The position numbers and the translations under genes are program-made. Under the pieces are notes generated by a model. It ran no database searches, was not told the DNA's origin, and was given only the letters and a program-made list of their open reading frames with translations. 64,000 nt of DNA from Thunnus maccoyii (lineage: Eukaryota > Chordata > Actinopteri > Scombriformes > Scombridae), in assembly GCF_910596095.1 (NCBI RefSeq), contig NC_056550.1:4712001-4776000 (forward strand), read 5' to 3'. This document shows positions 28,145-39,306 of the stretch, one piece after another. Position 1 is the stretch's first letter. Every line of letters begins with the position of its first letter.

Positions 28145-28760
28145 TGTGGGAGAATAAAATGACTTGAAACACTGAAAGAGGTTTTCCTCACTGTAATCAT
28201 TCTTCCTGTTCATACTGGCTATTAAAAGATCCCCTTCGAATGTGCTTTCAATGTAAATGATGGGGGCTAAAATCCACAGTATGTCCACACAGTCATTTTG
28301 TGCAAAAATACATTTAAAAGTTGATCTGAAGCTTATATGAGGCTTCATCAGCCTGAGTTAGTCATACCAAGTGGATATCTGCCACATTTACAGTCTTTTT
28401 AGCATCAAATTCCCTCTTTATGTTTCCTCAGACAGCGTTTACCTGTTGAGCTGTGGTGGAAGTATAGTGACAAAAAGAGGGACTTTGGCACTAAAAAGAC
28501 TGTAACATTGAAAGATATCTACTTGATTTGACTCATTTGGATGTTGAAGCTTCATATTAGCTTCAGATAAAATTTTAAATACATTTTTGCACAGAAGGAG
28601 GACTGTGCATTTTGGCCCCCAACACTTCCATTGTAAGTGCATTATGAAGGGATCTTCTAATGGTCAGTATGAACAGGAAGAATGATTATGGTGATGATAA
28701 CCTATTTCAATGCTCATTTGGGCACCTGAATATTGTTTTAAGACAGACTTGCATTTGGTT
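28145..28760. mobile_element. Palindromic MITE (long inverted repeat)
   Basis: The two halves (about 28145-28430 and 28440-28760) are imperfect reverse complements around a centre near 28435. For example, GTAATCATTCTTCCTGTTCA on the left pairs with TGAACAGGAAGAATGATTAT on the right, and AAAGACTGTAA pairs with TTACAGTCTTT. Half-copies of the same family occur at 37.2-37.6 kb and 46.4-46.7 kb. Confidence 0.75.
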
Positions 28761-29247
28761 TTCATCTAGTTTGTTTAGCCTTACTGGTTAGTCAGCTTTT
28801 GCCTGACAGCCAAGAAATTTCATGTTACCTCAGGCAATGCCATCAAACACCCATCGAGTGGCACCTTGACCTATACTTGAATTTTTGTCTGGGCTGGAGG
28901 TACCAATGTTGCACATTTTGTGTTTTAATTCATATTTGAAGTTCTAGGACTGGAGGTACTATTGTTGCACTTTTGAGGGGGCTCAAATCTAAAATCTTGC
29001 CTAGAGCACCAACATAGTCAGAGCCAGCCATAAGAAGGACGTGAATACACTAGACTAAGTAAGATCATAGTAAACTCAACAGATTGTGTAATTAAAAGAG
29101 TAAAATATTTAAAAGAATGAATCAGAAATATGCAAAAGGGAGAATGGGCCACAGACATGTATTCGTTTCAGAGGTGGGGGGGTGGGGGCACAATGAAGTC
29201 AGGAATATTTTTTAATATAGTTTTCAGTTTTTTAAATTTATCTATAT

Positions 29248-30238
29248 TAGTGATGCACGATATTATCGGCACGTCATCGGTATCGGCCGATAAAAGCTCT
29301 AAAATGAAATATCGGCATCGGCAAATTCTGCCGATTATGAGAGGCCGATATGCCGCCATCTCCTCCACCAACTGACTGTGCTTCCCTTGTCGGACTGTGT
29401 CACCCTGACGGTCCCGGTGCTTCCTCCGCAGGCTCCACTTCACTCAAGCTGCCTGTCAGACCCACTGCTTCTTCCCACTTTAACCCGAATAACAAACTGG
29501 GGCTCGGTGCTCCTCATAGAGAGCCAGGGCTAACGTTAGCTGGGAGGCTAGCGAAGGCTAGCTGGCTGTGCTTCCCTCTGGTCATGCTGCAGCTAATGCT
29601 CTGCTAGCCTCCCAGCCTCGGCTCTCCATGTGGATCCAACTGGACCACCAAGCCCCAATTTGTTGTTTCGGGTTAAAGTGGGAAGAAGCAGCGGGTTTGA
29701 CGGGCAGCTGAGTAAAGTGGAGCCTGCGGAGGAAGCACCGGGTTCGTCAGGGTGACACAGTCCATCGAGGTGCTGTGGTGTTCGGCTGCACAGATAAGAA
29801 ATCCCTCGGCTGACAGGATGTACCATTCTGTTTGAAAAATAAAAAACTTAACCTTCTTCTTTTTGGTTTATAATGGCGGTTGGCAACCAGCGTATTAGGT
29901 ACATTGCCGCCACCTTCTGCTCCGGAGTGTGGACCAAAGATTAAATCCTCCACATTAATCCTGTCTGTCTAATAAACTCAAAGAAAACTACTGCTCCACC
30001 CACTTGGCAAGTTCATTAAAGTTTTAATACTGAGCTCCTGAATCCAGTCTTCCTAAATTCTTCCTTCATATATTGTCTTTCTTGATCATACTTAGAACAA
30101 TCTATGATTGCATGCATAATAGTCTCCTCAGCCAGCTGGAAAATAATATGTGCATATATTGGTATCGGCATGGGCAATGGGCCACAATGAGTTGGAAATA
30201 TCGGATATCGGCAAAAAATCCAATATCGTGCATCCCTA
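29248..30238. mobile_element. hAT-like non-autonomous foldback transposon with 8-bp TSD
   Basis: Terminal inverted repeats read TAGTGATGCACGATATT at the left and TAGGGATGCACGATATT from the right end. Subterminal CGATA/CGGC motifs are clustered at both ends. The flanking 8-mers ATCTATAT (29240-29247) and ATTTATAT (30239-30246) differ by one base, the size expected for a hAT target-site duplication. The interior holds a second long inverted repeat (about 29391-29555 versus 29605-29765) and no transposase. Total 991 bp. Confidence 0.8.
29391..29765. repeat. Internal long hairpin of the hAT-like element
   Basis: GTGTCACCCTGACG...GGTGCTTCCTCCGCAGGCTCCACTT on the left arm pairs with AAGTGGAGCCTGCGGAGGAAGCACC...CGTCAGGGTGACAC on the right arm. 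Several mismatches and small indels interrupt about 150 bp per arm. The sequence is much more GC-rich than its surroundings. Confidence 0.8.
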
Positions 30239-30951
30239 ATTTATATAGTTAGTTAGGAGCTGTATTGTTGTCTTTGGCTTAACCAGACAGCATTAAAAAC
30301 AAAATAAGGCAATAAATGCAGAAAAACAAACGTACAAATGTACATGTATGTGAGCACTCAGGCGATGCAGTATACATTTCATAGGTTTTTTTTCATTGTT
30401 CAGCATCAGATTTAATTTTATTCCCCACAGTAACTGTGTGTAAATTCTGTCATTTACTTTGTGATACCAGCAACGGTGACAAGTTCAGCCTTGTTTTACT
30501 ACAGAATATGGGATTATTCTGCATATTTACATTACATAGTTAGGTATCATATCAAATCTTTGCAAAATGCGTGTCAAAGAAAAGACTATTCTTCAAAAGA
30601 GTCTTTCTTCAACTTTCATAATGTCATGTCCACTCTAAAAACTCTGATTTGTTGCATATCATACATCTTTCTCTCCTTCATTACTTCCTGTCTTCTTCTG
30701 TGATTCAAGAAAGTCAAAAAACAAATATTGTATTATTCCTATATAAAAATCACAAGCAGCCCATGTTGACCAGTCACGGTTCTTGTGATCATATCGTGTA
30801 GTTACATTGTTGAGGAAATCTACGGAGCCTACACACGCAGGAAACCTTCCTATTCCCTACAGGAAACTTTATGAGGAAGTAACTGCATTCAACATGTTTG
30901 TTAGGCGTCGACACACAATTTCATAGAGTTGTGAAGTGGGAGATGCCGCTG

Positions 30952-31622
30952 GTTCCAGAAGTGTTTTTCCCCATTGTATATACCCATTTCAAATTTTACT
31001 TTAAATGACCTCCTCAATATTACTTAACACAGAAACTCAGGACTCTCCCAGATAATGTAACGATCCTATAGGTTTATATTATGACCACCAGTTTCAATTA
31101 TTTCAACTTTGTTTCTGAGAAATCACGTTTTGTCTGTGATTTTGGCATGGCGGACCGCTAAGAATACTACAATATCCATGAGCCTGAGCTGCCATTGCCA
31201 TGGAGAAGAAGCCAGTGAAAGGTGCAAATCAGAGTGGTAATGAATTCAAAACGTTGTTGGAGTTGTAAACAAAACTCTATGCAATAGTTGCTGAATTAAC
31301 TTAAAAGTGACCCAGAAACTGAACCAAGCTTCTGCCCACACACATGACAGAATTGTAAGATCAGTGATTGGCTGTTTCTTGTTGAAATGCACATTTAGAG
31401 CTATATTTAACTTCTACCCTTTATGTACCGAGTTTTGTACAGAACCAGATATTTTCTAATGCAGCTGTTAATTTTTTGTGATAATGATTTAACTGGGAGA
31501 GTTTCATACTGATCGAAGCCGTAGAAGCGCTCAAACTGAGACCCAGTTCATGGGAAAAGTGAATGGGAATAAATTTTTCTATGGGAAAAAGGAATGGGAT
31601 TTTTATTCCTGGAGACAAGGAT
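30952..31622 (+). mobile_element. MITE-like repeat, copy A (inverted partner at 41.6 kb)
   Basis: Contains CTGGTTCCAGAAGTGTTTTT near the left end, a block ending CGATCCTATAGGTTTATATT, and TTTCTATGGGAAAAAGG near the right. The whole 650-bp order recurs reverse-complemented at 41629-42258. Copy A has an extra roughly 20-40 bp duplication near its right end. Its ends resemble a terminal inverted repeat (CTGGTTCC). Confidence 0.75.
31602..31607 (-). terminator. Candidate polyadenylation signal of the NLR gene
   Basis: AATAAA on the minus strand about 290 bp after the B30.2 stop. It lies inside repeat copy A, so the 3' UTR may borrow its signal from the repeat. Confidence 0.35.
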
Positions 31623-31899
31623 GCTCCTCCCACTCTGCGACTCTATTAGGGAGCTAATAAGCAGGGTACAGCCCCAACCAGCCCCAACAATGTGATAGTA
31701 GGGCAAATGGCATGTAGCCTGACAAGTGGAACCCGGGGCAAACAAGGCAAACAAGATGAGCAAATCAACATCAACTGACATCAACAACTAACTCTCATCT
31801 GGAAGTTTGGTGGCTGGACAGAACACTGTTAAGAGGAATTTTAGTGAGAAAACTAAAACTAACAGGAAATTACACCTGTGATAGCCTCTGAATTCTGCG

Positions 31900-32486
31900 C
31901 TAGATGTCTGACTGAAGTTGTTCCTCATCTATGTGATGCAGAAACACTGAGGAACCATACCACAATACTGTCAGCCCAGGTACAGGCCTAACCTCAAAGC
32001 TAAAGCCAGGGTAGAGGGGTTCTGTGAATCTGGAGTAGAAGGTGTAGATGTGAGTCACTGTGTCAGATGAGACTGTGTAGAAGGACAGAGTGCCAGCAGG
32101 CCAGTCCAGATACACTGCTACTCTTCTGGTGTTGTTTTTAGGGGTACATATCTTTGTTTCTGTGTTATTGTGCCAAGCAGAGTAACCGGCATTGTAGTGT
32201 AGACTCCAGGACTTGTCATTCCCTCCAAACTTGCACTCATTACCATCTCCTCTTCTGCTGATTCCTCGGTAAGCCACTGTCACATTATATTGAAGATTTG
32301 TCTGAAATTCCCAGTAACAGCGACCAGTCAGTCCATTACTACACAGCAGCTGTTTGAAGGAATCAAATCTCTCTGGGTGATATCGATATGGCTGTTCCTC
32401 CTCCACTAATTTCACCTGTCTGTTGTTCTCCGACAGGATGAGTTCTCTGTGAGCTGTGTTTGGGTCCAGTGTGAGTTCACAGGCAT
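31900..32486 (-). CDS. NLR last exon: PRY-SPRY (B30.2) domain
   Basis: Begins after CCATCAG and completes a Tyr codon with the mini-exon, giving YACELTLDPNTAHRELILS. It continues through the PRY motif YHPERFDSFKQLLCSNGLTG, RCYWEF, GVAVYLDWPAGTLSFY-type residues and YPGFSFE, then TAG. The exon is intact over 194 codons. In fish NLRs and TRIMs this domain is the presumed ligand-contact module. Confidence 0.93.
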
Positions 32487-32731
32487 CTGATGGACAGAAC
32501 AAGATACAGTACAGCAGAAGTACATACTTGCTATGGTCAGCATTTGTTGATTCATTAACAACTTGGCAGTTATAATTAGTATTTTAATGTTCTGTGAATA
32601 TTGTGCATGTACAGGATTTCTATGCTGAATAGGCTAATAATGAATCACCAGGCATCAAGTAGTCACTTCCAAAAGACTCTCACCCCCAAAGACGAAAAGA
32701 AGGTTACATGCAAAATGTGCTTTTGTAAGAT

Positions 32732-33240
32732 CAGTGGTGGAAGAAGTACTCAGATCCTTTATATAAGTAAAAGTAGAAATACCACAATGTAAAAATACTG
32801 AATTATAAGGAAAATTTCTGCATTTGAAATCCTACTTAAGTAAATGTATACATTGATGTAAAGTATTAAAAGTAAAAGTACTTTTAAAAAAAAAAAAAAT
32901 AGAAACCTGTAATAAATATGTTTAATAAAGTACATAGTTTATACAGATGAATCAATGTGTAAGTGGCCTAGAGTGTATAGAGGTTAGGTCAGTTGGTCCC
33001 AACAAAGGGGTCTCAACTTTGCTTTTTTGTGAAATATTTGAGAATTTAACTATTCGGGTCTCAAACAATGCTATAAGAACATATGAAAAGAATAGAGGGG
33101 AATAATTCCCTCTGAATTGTAGTGAAGTAAATGTATCAAGCAGCATAAAGTGGAAATACTCAAGTAAAGTACAAGTACCTCATAATTATATTTAAGTACA
33201 GTACTTGAGTAAATTTAATTAGACACATTTCAACATTGGG
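32732..33240. mobile_element. CAGTGGTGGA-ended MITE in the NLR last intron
   Basis: Starts CAGTGGTGGAAGAAGTACTC and ends with degraded AGTAAATTTAATTAGACACATTTCAACATTG. AAGTAAAAGTA motifs lie throughout, with a poly-A run inside. Same family as 7.3-8.5 kb. Confidence 0.65.
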
Positions 33241-33417
33241 TAGCTTGCTGTTGCAGTTACCATGTCTTCTTCAGCTCAGATACTGTATGCATGTAATGTA
33301 TCAAGTCTTATCACCTGAAATATGATATACTATAATGAATTTAAGCTAAAAAGCATTTTAACATTGAGGCATGAGTGGTGCTTTACCTTACAGCTTTATA
33401 TATGTTTTGACATGCAT

Positions 33418-33431
33418 ATATATATATATAT
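33418..33431. repeat. Short (TA)n tract
   Basis: TATATATATATATA within an AT-rich part of the NLR last intron. Confidence 0.85.
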
Positions 33432-33522
33432 ACATATTTGTAATATATGTACAGTAACTATATACTAATAATTGGTTGTAACAGTCCATACACAAAATAT
33501 AATGTAAATATAATATTTAATT

Positions 33523-35192
33523 AAAGCTGCAAGCAGCAATGAATGGGCCCTCGCACCTCCGCGCATGTCCGGCCGCGGCGCAATCAAAGGGCTTCTGTCA
33601 CGGGCATGTAGATGTCTTCAGACCTGGGCTGTTTTCAAACAGTGCAAGAAGGAGAGATAAACATCACTTCCTTTGTCCACTGTTTTGCCCATTGCTGGAG
33701 CTGCTTCGCTGAAATTTCATAGGGGGCACTATTCAGCCAGTTTGCATCATCGATAGAATATTGTCATGCAGACGTGTTCAGGCCGGGAGTCTTATCAAAC
33801 ATGTAAAGTTTGGTGCAGACTGGAGTATTTACAATAAAGTTATAGCAACTTCCTCTGACGTGGCGAAGCATCAAATCTTTACGGTGTGAGCATGAGAATT
33901 TTCTGCAGGGTGAGACATGTCTATCTTGCTCACACCTGTGTCATCAAAAGTATGCAAGTTTTGGGCCCATTCACTTGAATTTCAATTAGTAAATTTTGTG
34001 TGTAAAACAAATTAATTTCCTAATTTTCATCAAGTCTATTTTTAGAAATAACCCACATGACCTGGTCAAAGTTTGATTGAAATGTGTACTATCAGGTGTG
34101 TAGAGACAATAAGTAACTGCAGCTGGACACAGAAAAATACTCATATATTTGAATGGAGAGTGTGAGCGAACCCACACCTTTTTGAACATTTAGTGCTTCC
34201 ACATAGTTTTAGGTACAGATTTCATTTGAACTTTAAATGAGTCACGAGACTTTGACCTACAAATCTTGAATTTACATGTTTTTTCTATCTTTTACTGTTT
34301 TTGAGATATTAGAGTCTGAGTTTTAAAGTCATTTGTTGCTGTTCCTGTTATTTTATAATGAGTGTGTATTGTGGAATATTTCACAGCACTGAGGGAGTCA
34401 CATAACGAGGAGCAGTTGGAGAGGAGTACACTTCTGGTGAAATCTCCACATAAATCCCACTACTTTGGCCAAATCCTACATTAAAAATTATGTTTTAGTA
34501 GGAAAGTTTGTGGCGAATCCATTGATACAGGTTTGAAAGTGATCAGACTTATAATTTAGATGTCAGAAACCTCTGTTTGACACAAAGTCCATGCCTCCCC
34601 CATTGTTTTACATTGTAAGGGGTACATTTGATGTGATGTGGCACTGCAACTTTCAGGGCTTATAAAATCCAAACCATTCGAGTTACTACACTACACTACA
34701 TTCAAGTTTTTAACAATATTTTTTCAGCACATTGTCATAAGTCATCTATTGAAGTTTGAAGCCGATACCATTAATGCCCTCGGAGGAGATAGCATTTGTT
34801 TGGGGGCCAAAATTGAGGCAAAGTCTTATTTAGAAAGGTTAATTGCAGACTTCCTGTTGGATTTAGGTCAGGGGTGTCAGTGTATGATTTGTAGGTCTTG
34901 ATGAGACAAATAATTGAGTTTTGGTTTGATCTCTCTATGACATTCCTACAGGCCGTGGTGCCCATTTTAGTTACATAGGTGGCGCTAGAGAGCACATTTT
35001 GGCACTTTGGGGGTTAATTTTACATTTTATCAAATTTTTTACCAGACCTGAAGTGCATGCCAAATTTGGTGAGTTTTTGAGCATGTTTAGGGGGTCAAAT
35101 TTAGGGTTTAAGTGGCGGAATAATAAAGCAAGAAGAAAGAAACAAACACACAAAATACAATAGGGCCTTCACCCTTTCGGCTCGGGCCCTAA
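33523..35192 (+). mobile_element. 1.67-kb teleost interspersed repeat, 'AAAGCTGCAAGCAGC' type
   Basis: Left end TTAAAGCTGCAAGCAGCAAT then GGGCCCTCGCACC. Right end CAATAGGGCCTTCACCCTTTCGGCTCGGGCCCTAA. These termini are familiar from a very abundant fish repeat. It inserts in the intron between the LRR block and the B30.2 exon. The interior has no long reading frame, so it is non-autonomous; I leave its superfamily open. Confidence 0.7.
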
Positions 35193-36401
35193 AAAATATG
35201 AATGTAATCATGTGACACAATATACATACTGTACATCATATGTGTATATGCACAATATTTACTTGGTCTATTTTTAGGGTAAGTCCATACAACATGGAAG
35301 CTGCTTTGTTCTCATTAATAAAATAAAATACTTACACTTCCACAGACCAGATTTTAACCTCTGCACTCCACCATGATTCACTCTGAAAGAATAAACATAG
35401 TCTGAAAAGCATATTCTCTTTGACTGTGAAAGTAGGAGCATGAAATAGCTTTCATTAGGAATTATTATCCACAATCTATGCTAAATTTTAGCATTACAAC
35501 TTGTTTCTTATTTTAGTAATTTTATTTAGTCATAGTTGACATTTAAACTGTATCACTTATGATAACATTGTACTCACGATAGTTTTCTCCTTTAAAGTTT
35601 GATTAGTGGTTTCCACTCTTTTTTCTAATCTAAAATTGTTTTTAAGCCCAAGTTGTTGTAAAGAGAACGATCCTTTAATATTTCACTGCTACCAAGGTTC
35701 CACTAGGTGTAAGCGCTCTATGAGCCATACCTGAGAGTGTCCAGTCTCCAGTTTGGATTCTGCAGTCCAGAAGAGAGCAGTTTCTCTCCTGAGTCTCCTG
35801 GATGATTGTAGCTGAGATCCAGCTCTCTCAGATGGGAAGGATTGGAGTTCAGAGCTGAGGCCAGAGAAGCACAGCCCTCCTCTGTGACCTGGCAGCCTGA
35901 CAACCTGCAAAAAATGATGCACACTTGATTATTTATTATTTTGACCATGAAGTTAAAACAATAAAGGAGGAGGTATTGCCAACAATCGTTGCTACAACTG
36001 GTTTCAAGTCACTGTGAGATCCCACACAGGTTTAGAATCTTGTCCCTGATGTGAAAGTGTGTTTGAGAGAGCATTTAGATGGGCATTTGTTCTGACCTGA
36101 GAGTTTTCAGTCTACATTCAGGACTCTCAAGTCCAGGAGAGAGCAGCTTCACTCCTGAATCCTGAAGGTCGTTGTTACTCAGATCCAGCTCTCTCAGACT
36201 AGAGGTGTGGGAGCTGAGAGCTGAGGCCAGAGCTTCACAGCTTCTCTCCAACAGCTTACATCCAGTCAGTCTGAGGAATAATTAATGTTGATGACAAACA
36301 CAAGCTCATGTTGTATGGCCAATAATTGTTCAAACTTTAATTTTAAATTCCTTAAAAGATAAAAATGTCTCTAAAAGTACCAAATATATCACTTAGCTGA
36401 C

Positions 36402-36575
36402 CTGAGAGTTTCCAGGTTACAATGTGGACTGTCCAGTCCGGCAGAGAGGAACGTCACTCCTGAATCCTGCAAATCGTTGTTACTCAAGTCCAGCTCTCTC
36501 AAGCTGGAGGTCTGGGAAGAGAGAACTGAGGCCAGAGCTTCACAGCTTTTTTCCAACAGGTTACAGCCACGTAGT
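36402..36575 (-). CDS. NLR LRR exon 4, splice acceptor lost
   Basis: It encodes the usual 58-residue LRR pair ([17 protein letters not shown].., [28 protein letters not shown]) with a good donor (CTCAG|GTCAGC). The expected acceptor is replaced: upstream reads CTTCCTACTACTACGTGGC, with no AG where the five sister exons have one. Skipping would delete 58 residues in frame. Confidence 0.85.
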
Positions 36576-37204
36576 AGTAGGAAGAATTAATTATAAAACA
36601 AATATAAAAAGTAATCTCTGTTCACACTCAATTCCTGAGTATAAAGATGGACTTTTTAGGTCACATACTGCTTACATGTCTTTAAAGTAAAGAGAGTCAT
36701 CTTTAAAAGTAAAGTGATCATGAAATGAAAACTCTAAATGTTAAATGTTGAAAGAACAAAACCCTTTTTTAAAAAGTACAATTTCATTTGAAAGTTCGAT
36801 TGATTCATTAATGTAAAGACATAGTAAGTACAGTAATAGAATTATTCAACGGTTAATTTAATTATCTTTTTTATTGATTTTTTGGGGGAGTTTTATAACT
36901 CATAGTTTAAACTAAAATTTAATCAATTAACTTAGAATACCTTTTTTAAGTGTTAATTTATTAATTGATTCTAATTTTGGATGTCTGGATAATATCTGGC
37001 CCTGATCTGGATCTGAGTAATTTACAATTGGATACCTGCCCATCACACATCCAATCCTTTATTTACACAGCAGGAGAAGATATGCAATGTTAATTTAATA
37101 TGTATCTGTCACATTGAAATAATTGGTGCAGCCTTCTGACTTTTGGCCACATTTTTCACAAGCTACTTAATCTAAACACTGAAGATCTGTAAGAATACCA
37201 TTAA

Positions 37205-37288
37205 AGGACTGGTTCACAATTTTTCAAGTCTGTCTTAAAACAGTCAGCTGCCAAAATAATCACTGAAACCAGTTTAGCTTGCTGTAAC

Positions 37289-37341
<53 letters not shown>

Positions 37342-37590
37342 CCATTTAAAGATCCCTTCCCAATCTGCTCTCAGTGTAAGTGGGGGACAAAATCTACAGT
37401 CCTTGTTTTGTGTAAAAATGTATTTAATAGTTTATCTTAAACTAATATGAGGTTTCAGCAGTCAAATTTAGTCAGATCAAGTGGAAATCTTGCAAAGTTA
37501 CAGTATTTTTAGTACAAAAGTCACTCTTTTTGTTTCCTCCAACAGTGTTTCCCTGTTGAGCTTCAGTGAAGGGACAGTAACAATAAGAGG
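37205..37590. mobile_element. Half-copy of palindromic MITE with (AAT)n expansion
   Basis: Shares GTCTGTCTTAAAACA, AAGATCCCTTC, TGTAAGTGGGGGACAAAATC and GTTTCCCTGTTGAGCTTCAG with the element at 28.1-28.8 kb. An (AAT)n microsatellite at 37282-37339 lies inside it. It lies in the introns between NLR LRR exons. Confidence 0.7.
37282..37339. repeat. (AAT)n microsatellite
   Basis: About 18 pure AAT units. Confidence 0.95.
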
Positions 37591-38409
37591 GAATTGTCTA
37601 ACCTGAGAGTTTCAAGTTTACTGTGTGGACTCTCCAGCCCAGCACTGAGCACCATCACTCCAGGGTCCTGCAGGTTATTATTACAAAGGTCAAGCTGTCT
37701 CAGACTGGAGGACGGGGAACTAAGAAAAAAGGCCACAGCATCACAACCTTTCCACGTCAGCGCACAACCAATCAACCTAAAAAATAAAATGTCTGTGTTA
37801 GCAAAAACAAGATTTTCATTTAGTGTTGAGCAACTTTTTGAATGAAAAGGTTTGAGATGGTTAGTCATACGGCCGACTCACCTGAGAGTTTCAAGTCTGC
37901 AGTGTGGACTCTGCAATCCAACAGAAAGCAGCTTCACTCCTGAGTCCTGCAGGTTGTTGTTTGTCAAATCCAGCTCTCTAAGACTGAAGGACTGAGAACT
38001 TACAGCTGAAGACAAAGCTTTACAGCTAACGGATGGCAGATCACAGCCAATCAGCCTAAAGAAGAATAAATGATGAGGATGGACGAATACTGTAAAAATA
38101 AGTTTTGATAAACACAGTATGACTTCTGATTTGACTGAATTTTGATTCCCTCTAGTCGCAGTAGTTCCTTTATATCATTCTTTAAAAAAAAAATAATTTC
38201 CTATTTATTTATTATTCCTTCCATCTTTATTTTTATGATATAGCACATGAGAAGTGAATGAGCAGCACATGCCCCTCCATCACTACCATCACTGAGGTGT
38301 CCTTAAGCAAGGTACATGCTGCAGCAGAGCTGCTCAGCATCCACCAGATCAGACCATGCTTGTACAGGACAGTGTCCAGTTAATATATGTAGGTGTATGT
38401 ATATATTAA

Positions 38410-38910
38410 GTTTTGGACAAATTTGCAAATTGCAATTTTGACCTAATGATGGCGCTAATTGAGGTCAATATATAACTAAATTTATTACAGTTGATCCTGG
38501 AGGGAACATGGATGGCTGTACAAAATTTCATGGCAATCCATCCAGTAGTTGTTAAAATATTTCAATCTGAACCAAAAATTTGGCACTTAAGGAAAGGTTC
38601 AACAAAGTCATTAGTATAGATCATTTCAGAACCACGAATGTCTTTACCAAACTTTGCGCTAATTCATCCAGGATATGTTGAAATACTTTACTGGATAATT
38701 AAAAATGTTGACCTGCTAGTTGCTTGAGATGAAAAGCTAGGGATTTCACCATACTCATCAGGATTCCTTCTCTGAGGACCTAGAGTGTTGGATATTTCAT
38801 GACAATCCATCCAATACCAAATTCCAGATATTTCAATGTGGACCAGTGTTGTGGACCAACCAACCAACCTGCTATCCCAGGAGCCACACTGCTATTGTGG
38901 CTAAAAGTCT
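38410..38910 (+). repeat. Copy of the 'AATCCATCCAGTAGTTG' fish repeat
   Basis: Contains GGAACATGGATGGCTGTACA, ATGGCAATCCATCCAGTAGT, CAATCTGAACCAAA and GTGGACCAACCAACC. It lies in the intron between the first and second LRR exons of the NLR. Confidence 0.65.
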
Positions 38911-39306
38911 ATAATGTATGGGCATATTCATTAAAAGTAAGATTTCCATTGCCTCAGTAGAAAAAAGGGTAAGCAGTAGTAATAAACACAAAAATGTAAA
39001 ATGTAGTCAAAGTGGTATTTAATGATACTTAAATAAAGCATGCTGACCTGAGAGTTTTCAGTCTACATTGTGGATTCTTCAAGCCACATGTAAGCTCCTG
39101 GACCCCTGCATTCGTCATGCTGTTGTAACTCAGGTCGAGCTCTCTCAGATTAGAGGACAGGGAACTGAGAACTGAGGCCAGAGCTTTACAGCTTCTCTCA
39201 GACAGCATACAGCCACTTAACCTTAAAATGCCAAACAAAGGATGAACAAAAACCTCAAAATATAACATCCACAGTTTTTAATATGTAAAATAATTTGTGC
39301 ACCCAC

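Noticed and set aside
36424..36690. Plus-strand 88-residue frame
   Set aside because: Shadow of the NLR LRR exon on the minus strand; the same holds for 37594-37845, 40066-40392, 40471-40812 and 41283-41549.
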